Origin: Epichloe hybrida
Taxonomy: Eukaryota > Ascomycota > Sordariomycetes > Hypocreales > Clavicipitaceae
Reading direction: 5' to 3'
DNA length: 64,000 bases
Assembly (NCBI GenBank): GCA_019022495.1
Contig: JAFEKR010000007.1
Coordinates: forward strand, 2,108,001-2,172,000
In this document: positions 46,801-57,787 of the stretch, one piece after another
Layout: each line of letters begins with the position of its first letter
Position numbering within the stretch: the first letter of the stretch is position 1
Position numbers and translations under genes: made by a program
Notes under the pieces: generated by a model
Database searches by the model: none
Seen by the model: only the letters and a program-made list of their open reading frames with translations
What the model was told of the DNA's origin: nothing

Positions 46801-49800
46801 TAGTATAATAAGACCTAAATCTCCTTATAGTAATAAAAGCTAATTATTTAGGAATAGCTATTAAAGAATACCTTTCCTAGTAAGGCTAGGATAGCATTAT
46901 ATACCTAGTTACCTATTACTTTACTAGCCTTATATTTTTATAAAAGAACTATATAATTTATAATAAGGAATTATTAGCTATTATCTTATACCTTAAGGTA
47001 TAGTTAGCTAAGCTATAGGGTATTTCTAGTCTATTTATAATTTATATAAACTATAAGAACCTAGAGTACTTTATAACTCCTTAGTTAATATTAGAGTAAT
47101 AGGCTTAATAGGTAAATATACTTATATTATTTAATTTTTACCTCTAGTATAAACCTAGTATATAAGTATAGTAGCCTAATACTCTTTTCTAAAGGGAATA
47201 GAACTAGAAAGGGGTAACCTCTAAAATAAGATATATTCTATAACCTATTACTATTATATAACTCTTACTAATACTAGATAAATAGTAAGATAATAGTAGT
47301 ATAGTGCTATTACTAGCTAGTAAGGTTTTTTTTACTACTAAATACCTTTAGACCTTATAAGACTAAGCTATTATCTCTAACCCTATATATAGTATTTAAT
47401 TAAGGGCTATTTAGGAAGGGGCCTAGAGGTTTTCTATTAAGGTACTTATAAGGGAGTAAGTAGTAAATTATTTTATAAGTACTTATAAAGTACTTTAGTT
47501 TAAGGGCTATACCTAAGTCCTAGTGTAAGAGCCTCTTATAATAACCTTAATATAGTAATACTATAATTTACTAGTAGTAAAGCACCTAGGCTATAATACT
47601 ATATTCTAAATCTTATAATAGTAGTTTTACTAAAATAGGATATTATAAGATATTACTAGGTTTATTTATAACTATTACTACTATAGTAATTATAAGAGCT
47701 ATTAATAATACTAGAGCTTACTAAAGCCTTTACCTATTCCTAACTAGTTTTAGTTATAAATCTTTATTAACTTTATAATAAACTTACTAGCACTATCCCT
47801 AGAAAAGCTATAATATCTAATAGTTATTATAGATTAACTCTTTAAATTTATTTAGCTTAAGGCTATAACTTCTATAGGAGCTAAGAAATATATAAAGAGA
47901 TTTAAAATAGTTTAGTAATAGTTTAAGGGGTTTCCTTAATTAATTATTATAGATTATAATTTAGATTAGTTAGGAAAATTTTAGATAATATTATGCTCTT
48001 TAGTTAGGATTAATTAGTTACTTTTTATATTATATTACCTATAAACTAATAGTAATATAAAGTAAGTAAACTAAGAGGTATAGTTAATACTATATATTAT
48101 AGTTTCTTTCTTATAGTTTAACTAGCTAGAATATCTAGTTACTTACTAGCTTATAATTAATAATAGGCTATCTTTTATAATAGGAGTTAGCCTAAATAAG
48201 CTACTATATAGCTATAATCTAAAGCTAGTCTAGTTATTACTAAATAAGTTTACTTTTATAATAACACTAAAGGGGTAAGTAATATAGTTTCTTAAGTATC
48301 TCTAGGAGAGTACTTACCTAGTATAAGCTATAATAGCCTATATATAATAAAGGTAATAAAATACTATATTTACTTTATATTAGCTAGTAAAATAGTTTTA
48401 GGTTAAAAATAAGGTATAGCTTTTACTTAAAAATATTAAAACTAATTACCTCTTATAAAAACTTAATTAAGTAATAGTAAAGTATATAGTTATAAAAGTC
48501 CTAATATTACTTATAGTATAGCTTAATATCCTAAGAGGTATTTACCTAGTATTTTATATAGACCTTATTAAATACGCTATAGAGAACCCTTTTCTTAGTT
48601 AAAAGCTCTAGGACTTTTATTTAAGACTAGAATAAGTTCTTATAAAGGGTAATAATAAACTTATTAAGGAATATTAGGTTAAGTAAATCCTAGTAGCTTA
48701 AAATACCCTAGGCTAAGGTAAGAGATATAATATACTTATTAAGTAAGTAAGTTATATATAGCTTATATAAGAACTATTAGAGAATATAGTATAAATAAAG
48801 GCCCTTAATAAGTTTAAAGTAAAATAAGGAGATATATAATATAATAATAAACTAAATTAATTTTAGAAAACTTATTTACTTATAAAGACTCTTATATATA
48901 TTTAAGATACTAATATATTATAGTTTATTACTATTACTTAAAAGGAATAATTATTCTCTAAGTCTTTATTTAAATTAATAAAAGAGTTTATATAAGTATA
49001 TATTACCTTTATTTAAAGTTAGTGCTTTACTAATATAGCTATAGTATATTTACTAGGTAATAGTTATAATATAAAGAGTTATTTACTAAGGATATAACCT
49101 AGGTTTTAAATAGTATAAGTAAGATTAGTATATAAAGTATATATAAGTAAGGGTATAATAAAAGTATAAGTAAAAGAATAGTAAGTAAGAATAGTAATCC
49201 TAGTAAGATAAGGAATATTATTTCTAGCTAGGGGTTAGCTAGCTTTAGGGTTTCTAAGGGTATATTTAAGAGAAAAACTTACTAACCTTAACTTAAAGAG
49301 AAAATAAGTAAGCTACTAGTAATAACAGAAAGGAGAGTTATTACCTAACTTAGTAATTTAATAATAATACTAGTTTTAACTATAGTAATAAGGGGTAAGC
49401 GCTTATATAAGAGTAATAAACTATTTATATATTTCTTTATATATAGTATTTAGGCTACTAATAACCTATTAGTTTTATTAGAATAAAACACTAGTAACTT
49501 ATTATATAAACTATACTATTCTATAACTAGCTAAAGGGCTAGTGCTAATAAAGGGAATAATATTAAGGCTAGTTATATTTATTATAAGGGTATTTATAGC
49601 TAAAGACACCTTAAGAGCTAAGTAAACTAAGGCTAGGTTAAACTATACTTAGTTAAGAAAGGCATTCTAGTAACTAATAAGATAGTAATATCTCTAAGAT
49701 AAGATAAGTATCTTTTTCTTTATAGTTATAGTCTTAAGGACTTTAGGCTTAATAATATATATACCTATAGTAATTTTAGCCTTAAGATCCTTAAGGGTAT

Positions 49801-50279
49801 ATTAGAGTTATAAGTTAGTAAATAAAAGCCTAGTATACTATATATAAGTAATATAATATTACTAATAAGAAAAATATAACTCCTTACTTTAAGGTAAATA
49901 ATAGTTTAAGACACTAGTAATAAGAGCTTATTTAATATAAGAACTATAAGAATACTAAACTAATTTAAGTATAGTATACTATTTATTATTAGAGTTTCCC
50001 TTTATAAAGTACTTACTAATAAAATAAAATATTAGTATAATAAGAGTAGCTATAGGAGTAGCTACTAAAGCTATAGAAGTAAAGGCATTAGTTTAGTATT
50101 AAGGTATTTTAGTAAAGGAAATAATTATTTAGAAGAAAAGAACTAATAAAATAATAAGAAAAGTATAATAGGATTATAATAATAAAGGAATAGTATTATA
50201 TAAAGGGGAAAGTAAGATAAGTATAAGCTAAAGTAAGATATTTATAGTAAAAGTTATACTTATATTAGGTAAACTATAA

Positions 50280-50411
50280 ATAAGTAAAGGTAAGGTAATT
50301 ATTTATAATAAATAACCTATTAGTAAGGCAAATGTGTTATATATAATAGGTAAAGGTAAGGTAATTATTTATAATAAATAACCTATTAGTAAGGTAAATG
50401 TGTTATACACA
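50280..50411. repeat. 66 bp tandem duplication inside the Gypsy element
   Basis: GGTAAGGTAATTATTT recurs at 50289 and 50355, and the block of about 66 bases through AATGTGTTATA is present twice with a single C/T difference. It lies just upstream of the 3' LTR. Confidence 0.85.
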
Positions 50412-50618
50412 CTATAAAATAACACTTAGAAGTAAGGGGAGGTTATTATAATAGATAATAAGGTAGTAAGCAAGTGCCTATTAGACGCTTTATAAATAGC
50501 TATTAGTAAGAATAGTTTTTATTATAATAACTAAGGATATATATAATATAGGTATTACACATATTACTAGGGGATATTATAAAGAGAAGTTTATTAGTAA
50601 TAGGTAAGTAAGGGTATA

Positions 50619-50835
50619 TATAAGGGCTTAGGCTTTACCTAAGTATTATCTATATAGTAGTTAGAAAGAGAAGTAATAAAAGTAATTAAGGTAAGGAAAG
50701 AAAGCTTATATAAGTAGCCTAGGGGGTATAAGGGGCATTACTAGGGATAGTCTCTTACCCTTTCTCCTTTTTCCTTAAGTCTCTTAATACTATATTAACG
50801 CCCTATCGCAGTCGCCTAGGGGCTAGTCCATAACA
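50619..50835 (+). repeat. 3' LTR of the Gypsy element
   Basis: 217 bp, beginning TATAAGGGCTTAGG (first TG changed to TA) and ending TCCATAACA. Nearly all differences from the 5' LTR are transitions, apart from one single-base length difference. Confidence 0.9.
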
Positions 50836-51030
50836 CCTGACCTGTATTCTAGGCCTGTTTGATAGCTAATTTAATATAGTTAGGCAATCCTAAGGGGATC
50901 TAGGTTGTGTCATATAAGACTCGCTTATTTAGCATTCACTAGTAGTTTATAACTAATATTAACTTTTTTAGTACTTCTTTTACTTGATTTATGATTTTAA
51001 TAAAATAAATTTAAAATATCTAGTATTTTC

Positions 51031-51290
51031 TACTTTTCTTATTAGTAATTTAGTAGGAAAAATTACTTTTCTTACTAATTACTTTTACTAGTAAATTCTT
51101 TAGTAAAAAGGGTAATTTTACTAGTAATCTCTCTAGTAAAAAAGTTACTTTTACTAATAATTTCTCTAGTAAAAAAGTGCTTAGTAAAAAAGTTACTTTT
51201 ACTAGTAAATTCTCTAGTAAAAAAGTCCCTAATAAAAAAGTTACTTTTACCAATAATTTCTCTAGTAAAAAAGGTAATTTTACTGTCACA
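51031..51290. repeat. Short array related to the main satellite
   Basis: It opens with the same sequence that opens the main array at 34,623 (TACTTTTCTTATTAGTAATTT) in the same orientation. It then continues as units containing TTACTTTTACTAGTAA and TCTCTAGTAAAAAAG. Long reverse-strand open frames here are repeat artefacts. Confidence 0.85.
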
Positions 51291-51891
51291 CCATGGGTCG
51301 TTTACCTGCCATTCATTGCTTTCAGGGAAGTTGACGTTACTGTTAACGGTCCTGTTAGCGCGACCATCCGTGGTAGTCCTACTTCTCGTAGATGTTAATC
51401 GTGATAGGCACATTGAAGTTTCACGTCACCGATGTAGATTTGAAACTTGCACAACTATTAGCCCAAGTCTTGATGGAGAAAGAAAAGAGCAAGTAAAAGA
51501 AGGGCATCGGTTTTCCGCATCATCATTAGCGCAACACAAACAAGCAAATCAAAGAATCCTTACTCGCTCAACTCTTTCAAGACAGACAGACCTTCTTTAG
51601 TAACGAATCTGCCGCTAGTATATATAACTATGTATATATTATTTACACTAGCTAGCACTATATATGGCTAGTTCTAGTACTCCAGCTAGTTAGTCAACAA
51701 GGAAAACCCTTGAAATGGGAAGAAAAACCCCGTTGCTTCTGTTTTATAAACCACTATAATAACAACAACAGCAAATTAGCAGAACAACTGCGGCAACCAG
51801 AACCACCGCTAGGCGTAACACGGCTGCTTGCTCTGTTTCTCAAGATATCCCGGCAGCACAGCTAAACCCAGAGTACGCCCCCGCAATCCCT
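51291..51891. other. Non-coding region with an LTR-like remnant
   Basis: From 51284 (TGTCACACC) to about 51690 (GTCAACA) the sequence has LTR-like termini and an internal TATATAACTATGTATAT core, but no partner or target duplication was found. The remainder to 51,891 is the 3' side of the reverse-strand amidotransferase. No gene is supported. Confidence 0.4.
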
Positions 51892-52869
51892 TCATCTCGG
51901 CGCAAAATCCATCCCATCATCATCATACACGAACAGCCTCAGAATCGCCTTGGCAACCTCAAGCCCATCATGCTCCAGGTGCGCCGTCTCCGACGCCCGA
52001 TCCGCATGTTCCACATCCCGGATGCTGCCCCGCTCGACCCTCATGGCAATCTGCCGCTTCACCATGTCCTCGTCGAACGCCAGGTGCGCCTGCGTCGTGA
52101 ACAGCCTGTCGGGGATGTACAGTCCCTGGACGGGCGTGTGCTCGCTTCCGCCCCAGCAGACGACCTCGGCGTCCCGGGCGAGCAGCCCCCTCGCCGACCG
52201 GGGCGTCGGCCTCTCCGACACCTGATCCTGGTGCATCTGGTGGAGGTGGATGTGACGGGCGTTGGTGCGGAAGAGCCGCTGCCCGACGGGCGCGAGGTCG
52301 ATGCGGCAGTGGCCGAGCTCCCAGTCTCCCGAGGGGGCAGGGCCGACCGTGCCGCCGAGGAGTCGCGCGAGCAGCTGGTGTCCGAAGCAGACGCCCGTGA
52401 AATGGAAATCTGGCTTGCATCTCCAGACGTCTTTTGCTCCGCCGCAATGCAACTCACTTGTCAGCTCTCTTCTTGTCAACTTGACATTTTGATATGCCGC
52501 CGCCGATGCCCCCGGCCATGTATACCTTTTAGCAGAGCGAGGAGCTCGAGAATCCAGGGATTCTCGCCGTGCGCATCGTACAGGCTCCCCGTGATGAGCA
52601 GCCCGTCATACCCGTCGAGTTCTTCCTTGTCGGGCATCCGTCCCCCCCTCTCCGTCACGACAAACACTTGGTTTGTTTCCACGGCGAGAGGCGGGTGGTG
52701 CTCTGCGCCAGCCTTGGCGAAATGGTGGTGCAGGATCTGGCCGAATGAGCCTCGTTCGCTCTGTGTGTGAGCCTCGTTCGCTCTGTGTGTCGGGATGAGG
52801 CTCGTCAGTCTCCAACACCATGATGCGGACTACCGACGAGTCCGCCGTAGGTCTGTGCAGTTGAGCCAT
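51892..52869 (-). pseudogene. Class I glutamine amidotransferase-like gene, broken by a 22 bp duplication
   Basis: Exon 1 runs from the ATG at 52869 to 52526 and exon 2 from 52430 to 51892. The intron has donor GTATAC and acceptor AAAAG. The N-terminus (IMVLETDEPHPDTQSERG) and centre (DGLLITGSLYDAHGENPW) match the GMP-synthase-like/yeast YLR126C-type amidotransferase fold. The catalytic Cys lies in GVCFGHQ, and a later QAH supplies the likely catalytic His. A perfect tandem copy of 22 bases (52747-52768 and 52769-52790) shifts the frame after SERG. Reading through one copy would keep the family frame. As assembled, the product would diverge after about 35 residues and lose the active site. 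It is either a recent pseudogene or an assembly error. Confidence 0.8.
52747..52790 (-). repeat. Perfect 22 bp tandem duplication within coding sequence
   Basis: Two adjacent identical 22-base copies lie in exon 1 of the amidotransferase. Because 22 is not a multiple of three, the duplication changes the reading frame. Confidence 0.95.
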
Positions 52870-53198
52870 TGCGAAGGGTTTCCTCGGAAGCAATCCGACT
52901 CAAGAAGGGAAGGGGGGGGGCGGGAGTTGGCAAGGTTGTAGACAGACGACCAAGGGAAGTTTTCCTGGTTTCCAATGTACATGACGAAACGGAATCGAAG
53001 GAGGAGAGCCGCGTGTGGGGTACTGTAAATTAATTGCTTTTTTTTGCCTTTTTTGCCCTTTTAAAGCTCGCTGGGCGACGTCAGTGGCTCCACTTGTACT
53101 TGGCATGATGTCATCTATGAGACAAAATTCTTCTTCTCGTCTTCTTCTCTGTCATACGCTCATGACATGAAACCCCCCCTTCCGCTCAGTCAAAACCG
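52870..53198. other. Spacer between the amidotransferase and PDC genes
   Basis: About 330 bases upstream of the amidotransferase and downstream of PDC. It includes a G8 run near 52913-52920 and a T-run near 53039-53046. No gene is seen. Confidence 0.5.
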
Positions 53199-54929
53199 TT
53201 ATGCCGTCTTGCCCTCCCGCTCAATCTGCATGTCCAACACCTTCTGCAACTGGCCGGGCGGGGCATCCTCCCTCTCCATGACCACCTCAATCATGGACAA
53301 ACCCCGCGTATTGTTCGCCCTGTCATTCTCCAAGATTGTCCTCAGCTCAGCCCAGGTTTTGGCTGATGCGGTAAAGGTGTCCTTTGGTGCGCCGAAGAAG
53401 CTGGGAGCCTCAAGATACCGCCACCGGGCCACGTCGTTGTATCCTTGCTTTCTGCCGTGAATGAATCGCTCGATTGAATAGCCGTCGTTGTTGATCAGCA
53501 CGATGATGACGTCAAGGTCGTGTTTGACCATGGTGGACATCTCCTGAGCCGTCATCTGGAAACTGCCGTCGCCGATGAAGAGGATCGTCTTGGCCTTCGT
53601 GATGCCGTGCCATTTCGAGGCCGCGATAAGCTCCCTTTGGGCCAGGGCGGCACCTTGAGCTGCGGGGAGCATGTAGCCGATGGAGAGCCAGGTAACATGA
53701 GTGAACAACCTGCAGTGCTTCTGCAAGGGCATTTCACGCACGCCGAATCCAGGTGTTCCCGTCTCGCCCATGACGATGTCGCCTGGTCGGATGAGGTTGC
53801 CGAGGATTCTCCACACCTTGTCCTGCTTGATCATGTCTTCTCCGGGCGGCGATGAAGCGTCCAAGAGCTCATACTTGGGGATCTGAGGGTAAGGGCTGTA
53901 GGACTTGATCTTGCTCACGTCCAGAGCTTCGACCAAGCGAGACATGATGAGCTTGACAGGGATATCTCGATGGTGTTCAGCACCCATCTTGACGCCGGTA
54001 GTGGTGAAAGAAATCGTCTCGCCCCCCTGCGGTATGCTGTTCCACATGTATGTGTTGGTGCCGCTGAGGTGTGGACCGAAGCAGAGCACCAGATCGGCGC
54101 CATTGACGAAGTCATGGACCTTCTCATCTCCCCATTGTCCCTGGTAGACGCCGTGGTAGTTCTGCTCCGTTTCCTCCACCAGCCCTTTACCAAATGGCGA
54201 AGTAAACGTGGGCCACTTTGTGGCGGACACAAGCTGTTGCAGGGCATCCAGAATGCGCAACGGTCTGCTCTCACCATCGACGTAAATGATGGGCTGTCTG
54301 GCAGCCTCCATCTTGCCGATGACCTTGGAAACAAGGTCTTCCAGGTGGGGAGGAGTCTCCTCTGGCTCTGGAATCCGAATCGGCGTTTGCAGCCGGTCTC
54401 GGGAAACCAAGGCGTCGACCAAGTCGACTGGAAGCTCAATGTAAACGGGCCTGCAATGCAACAGACACTGGGCCAAGATATCATCCACCTGCTGCGCACT
54501 CGTGAACGGATCCCACAGCCTAGTCTGGGCAATGGTGACCTGAGCGGCCATCTGCGAGAAGCGCTTGTACTCGCCATCATTCAGGGTATGGTGCATCAAG
54601 GTCCGCGTCTCGTGCAGTTGGCGAGCGGGGATGCCCACGATGTGCACGACAGGGGCGAACTCGGCATAGGCACCGGCAATGGCGTTGATGGCCGAGAGCT
54701 CTCCCACGCCAAAGGTTGTCACGACGGCACCGAGTCCCTTGATCCTGGCGTAGCCATCGGCGGCATAGGCGGCATTGAGTTCGTTGGCATTGCCGACCCA
54801 GTTCAGACCGGCGGGCTCCACGTGGTCCAGCATGGTGAGGTTGAAGTCGCCGGGAACGCCATGCACCGATTCGATGCCGAGCTGGCGCAGCCTGGCGAAC
54901 AGGTACTCTGCGAGCTTGACAGGAGCCAT
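53199..54929 (-). CDS. Pyruvate decarboxylase family enzyme (ThDP-dependent)
   Basis: The single-exon gene encodes 576 residues from the ATG at 54929; an upstream TTG frame extension was rejected. The cytosolic PDC-type fold is clear. Glu50 in VGNANELNAAYAADGYAR activates the ThDP aminopyrimidine. The His113-His114 pair lies in MHHTLNDG. A C-terminal GDGSFQMT...LINNDGY motif binds ThDP and Mg, with the IERFIHG active-site Glu. The length matches fungal PDCs (about 570-580). Such enzymes convert pyruvate to acetaldehyde and CO2 in fermentation. The surrounding residues (TRLWDPFTSAQQVDD) differ from the main Aspergillus/Fusarium PDC, so this may be a paralogue acting on another 2-oxo acid. It is transcribed in the same direction as its neighbours but is not evidently in an operon-like unit. 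Confidence 0.9.
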   Translation of the reverse strand: MAPVKLAEYLFARLRQLGIESVHGVPGDFNLTMLDHVEPAGLNWVGNANELNAAYAADGYARIKGLGAVVTTFGVGELSAINAIAGAYAEFAPVVHIVGIPARQLHETRTLMHHTLNDGEYKRFSQMAAQVTIAQTRLWDPFTSAQQVDDILAQCLLHCRPVYIELPVDLVDALVSRDRLQTPIRIPEPEETPPHLEDLVSKVIGKMEAARQPIIYVDGESRPLRILDALQQLVSATKWPTFTSPFGKGLVEETEQNYHGVYQGQWGDEKVHDFVNGADLVLCFGPHLSGTNTYMWNSIPQGGETISFTTTGVKMGAEHHRDIPVKLIMSRLVEALDVSKIKSYSPYPQIPKYELLDASSPPGEDMIKQDKVWRILGNLIRPGDIVMGETGTPGFGVREMPLQKHCRLFTHVTWLSIGYMLPAAQGAALAQRELIAASKWHGITKAKTILFIGDGSFQMTAQEMSTMVKHDLDVIIVLINNDGYSIERFIHGRKQGYNDVARWRYLEAPSFFGAPKDTFTASAKTWAELRTILENDRANNTRGLSMIEVVMEREDAPPGQLQKVLDMQIEREGKTA

Positions 54930-55552
54930 CGTGAGGCGGCGCGGAGGACACAATGGGGTGTGGTTGCAGATTTGTAATGGGAAGAGTCAAAGATGAGCCC
55001 CCTTGGACTCATCAAGTTAATGTAAGGCGCCAAGGCCCCGCTGCACTTGCCCTGCACTTGCCCTGCACTTGCCCTGAGCGCCGGACGTTCGGCGGCTGGC
55101 AGCGGGCCCGACTCGGACTGCAAGCAGCTGTCACTGCAGACCCAGACAGAACAAAAACATGGAGCCATGCATTGGATCGCATCGTCCAGGGCCCCGCACA
55201 TTCGTCCAATTCTCAATCCGCTTGCCTAAACGGACAACGCACTTGGGCGGGGGCCCCGCCTCGTGTCCTCGTGTCCTCAACGACAACGATAGAGTTCCAA
55301 CTACTAGTCAGTGGTCACTCATGCCTTGGTTCAAACTTTTTTATTAAATCAAAAAATGTCGCTTAACTAACTCGAATTCGTGTGCTCACGAGTCACGACC
55401 GATGTGAACCAGTCGGTAGTAATCCGTACTACGGTACCAAATGTCGTCGTCATGAAGCTCAAACTTCCCCATTGCGGGTACTCAACGACGACCTCCTTTG
55501 TCGTGGTCTCTGCCAGCCATTTGCTGCGCGACACACAGTAATTTGCCCCGGT
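54930..55552. other. Intergenic region upstream of PDC
   Basis: It contains the PDC promoter and the 3' end of the HAM1-like gene. Three successive copies of CCTGCACTTGC-like sequence lie at about 55,038-55,075. No gene is supported. Confidence 0.55.
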
Positions 55553-57787
55553 TCACATGGCCGGAACAGTCTGAACGTCAAAAATCCCGTTGCGCCAGCC
55601 ATCCTGCCTGTACTCAAACACGTTCTGTTCGGCATCCCGCCCTTCCTCTTCCCAAAGCTTCACCAGACTACCTGGGGCATAACGGCCCTTGAAGACGCCC
55701 TCTCCGGGTCTCACTCCGACCCGCGTGTGCACGTCAGGGTCCTGGCGGGGCATGAGGCGCGCGGCGACGGCGCGAACAAAAGTCCAGACGTCATTGGGGT
55801 TACAGATCCGAGTGGCACGCAACCGCTCGCGGGCAAACACCAGTTCCCGATTCAGCGTCCTGAGCCCATCCTCAATCGCAGTCGATATCTGAGACTCCAA
55901 TGTTTTCCGGAGGATCGGGCGTATGAGGGGCTTCAAGATCCATGCCAGGCAGGCGAACTTGGACTTGCTCAGCGTGTAGTCGAGATGGTGGATGCGGACC
56001 TCCACATTGTGCAGGGTCACGAGCTCCTCCAGTCGGTCCTTGCCGAACTCAATGTCCAAGGTCATGTCGATGCCGCGCTCGTCGAGGTGGAAGCTGCCCA
56101 GGCCCTCGTCCACCATCCACAGCAGGCCAGAGTGCAAGCGCATCCAGTAGCCCACGTCTTCTGCTGCGATTGACATGCCGGCAATCTTGATCGTTGCCAG
56201 TGACGTCATGCTGGATCTGGTTCCAAACTGTGCCTTTGTGATGTCAATGTCATTGCGGGTGGAGAGCTGCAGGTTGTAAGGTAAAAACGAGCTGTGGTTC
56301 GTCGTTTGACCAGGCTGAAGAATGACGTTCTCCAGCAACAAATCTATCTCGGGAGTGGACACCTCCAGGCGGGGAATGGGGACGTGTTGTATTGACTGGA
56401 CAAGCAGGGGTATGAAAATGTTGATGCAGTCATTCACCAGCTCTGGATTCTCCATCTTCCCAGCTGGGGACAGGATATGGATGAGCCGCAAAGTGGTCGA
56501 GACCAGCTTGTTGATGTGCTCGTCCTCGGCAGTTGACATGAGCGCGCCCTGGAGTGCTGTGAGGATATCGGTGACATCATCCCCGATCGAGGATCCCGAG
56601 TTGAGGCCATTGAGCTTTTCGCGCAACTCGTCAAGCCGAGTTTCAATGTCATCAAAGAAGTTCGGATCGGAAAGCATCCTCTGCACCAGTGTCGCGAATT
56701 CCGTCACAAACTGATCGAGGTTCTCGTCCATTTTGTGATTGTCCATGAACTTGCCCAACGATTTCACCACTGCATCCCACTTTTGCTCATCTCCAAACGA
56801 TGAAACAAAGAGCCAGAAGTTGTGGACTGCTCTATGTGCTTCTTTGTTCGGCTGAATGGTATCCTCCACTGTGTGCGCAGCTTCTGATCCAATTGCCAGA
56901 TAAATCTGGAGATAGCGCTGGAGAATGTTGGACAAGGTTGACACGGACTCGGCGTAGTCTGGCCGCTGCCGCAAATTGCTGACGGCCTTTTTCAACCGAT
57001 TGGTCAGTATCTTACGAGATTCATCATTCATGTGGTCCTTCAAGCTTTCGTAAGATTCTTGTGCTACTTGCGTCGCCTCTTCGTACGCCGTCTCGGCGAC
57101 TTGGGCAGTTTTGCTCTTCATGTCATCGACTGACGTTGGTGGTCGGCTCTGGGCATCGGTCTTCTTCAAGGCCTCGATATCCTCGGAGGAAGTGTCCAGC
57201 TTGTCACCTGCTTGCTCGGATGCATGGCCCAATGCAACGGCCGTATCTCGAAGCACCTGCTTCGCGATGGTAGCCACGTCGGCCAGAAACACTCGAAAGT
57301 CTTTGTTGAGCAGTGCGAGAGAAACCACTGTTCGGAAGCTCTCCATTGTCGCGTTCACCTTCACGTTGGCCTTGGTCTTGCCTTTTGCGAAGCCGTCGGT
57401 GAGGGTTCCAGCGTCGAGGCCAAGACTTGATTTGGAAAGGCACCATATGAAGTCCTGGATCTGGTCCTCGGAGTTCTTGCTCTCGAGCAAGTCCATGAAT
57501 TCTTTGAGCCAGAGCCTGATGGTACGGACGAGGGCTCGTCCAGAATTGCTCAGGTCACTGCATTCCGAAGGGTTCAAGATGGCCGCACCCAGCAAGGTGC
57601 GAAGGTGCACGATGGTCTGCTTGTTGGACGGCATATAACCCTTGGACATTGCCCTCAGCATCTGATACGTGTGCAGCTTCTCGTGGAGCCGTGTCTGGCG
57701 CGATGTGGCGTCATTGTACTGAGGAAGAAGAGGCTCGCGCTCAGATTCGTCCGAGTCCGAGTCGCACAGTCCAAAGCATGTCAACAT
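55553..57787 (-). CDS. HAM1-like protein (HAM1_N plus HAM1_C/DUF4449-type)
   Basis: An intronless frame of 744 residues. The N-terminus starts MLTCFGLCDSDSDESE, with an early Cys pair that could be a lipidation or membrane-contact site. It is followed by EPLLPQYND, usual in this family. The long central part is helical with alternating charged stretches (SVDDMKSKTAQVAETAYEE). The C-terminal half (about residues 470-740) contains the phrases PIPRLEVSTPEIDLLLENVIL, RIHHLDYTLSKSKFACLAWILKPL and IRPILRKTLE. I recognise these from the fungal HAM1-like C-terminal domain. That fold resembles lipid-binding BPI/LBP-type domains, so a membrane-lipid role is possible but unproven. Upstream is a 1.0 kb spacer shared with the lipase gene. 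Confidence 0.8.
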   Translation of the reverse strand: MLTCFGLCDSDSDESEREPLLPQYNDATSRQTRLHEKLHTYQMLRAMSKGYMPSNKQTIVHLRTLLGAAILNPSECSDLSNSGRALVRTIRLWLKEFMDLLESKNSEDQIQDFIWCLSKSSLGLDAGTLTDGFAKGKTKANVKVNATMESFRTVVSLALLNKDFRVFLADVATIAKQVLRDTAVALGHASEQAGDKLDTSSEDIEALKKTDAQSRPPTSVDDMKSKTAQVAETAYEEATQVAQESYESLKDHMNDESRKILTNRLKKAVSNLRQRPDYAESVSTLSNILQRYLQIYLAIGSEAAHTVEDTIQPNKEAHRAVHNFWLFVSSFGDEQKWDAVVKSLGKFMDNHKMDENLDQFVTEFATLVQRMLSDPNFFDDIETRLDELREKLNGLNSGSSIGDDVTDILTALQGALMSTAEDEHINKLVSTTLRLIHILSPAGKMENPELVNDCINIFIPLLVQSIQHVPIPRLEVSTPEIDLLLENVILQPGQTTNHSSFLPYNLQLSTRNDIDITKAQFGTRSSMTSLATIKIAGMSIAAEDVGYWMRLHSGLLWMVDEGLGSFHLDERGIDMTLDIEFGKDRLEELVTLHNVEVRIHHLDYTLSKSKFACLAWILKPLIRPILRKTLESQISTAIEDGLRTLNRELVFARERLRATRICNPNDVWTFVRAVAARLMPRQDPDVHTRVGVRPGEGVFKGRYAPGSLVKLWEEEGRDAEQNVFEYRQDGWRNGIFDVQTVPAM

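Larger units (their letters stand above)
43634..50835 (+). mobile_element. Full-length RIP-degraded Ty3/Gypsy LTR retrotransposon
   Basis: The element is bounded by two related LTRs (43634-43849 and 50619-50835). It is flanked by CCTAA on the left and CCTGA on the right, a 5 bp target duplication differing by one RIP-type change. The forward strand holds in order a gag-like region (about 44,270-45,050) and reverse transcriptase, with a PFGLANAP-like motif near 46,305 and a VYLDD-like motif near 46,385 whose second Asp is changed. RNase H follows (NY....KELLAI near 46,950), then an integrase core (about 47,740-48,130). All frames contain many stops from C to T / G to A changes, so it cannot be autonomous. 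A purine-rich run just before the 3' LTR is the likely polypurine tract. Confidence 0.9.

Noticed and set aside
51050..51413. Leu/Lys-repeat open frames at the right array
   Set aside because: They are translations of the AT-rich tandem repeat, not protein genes.
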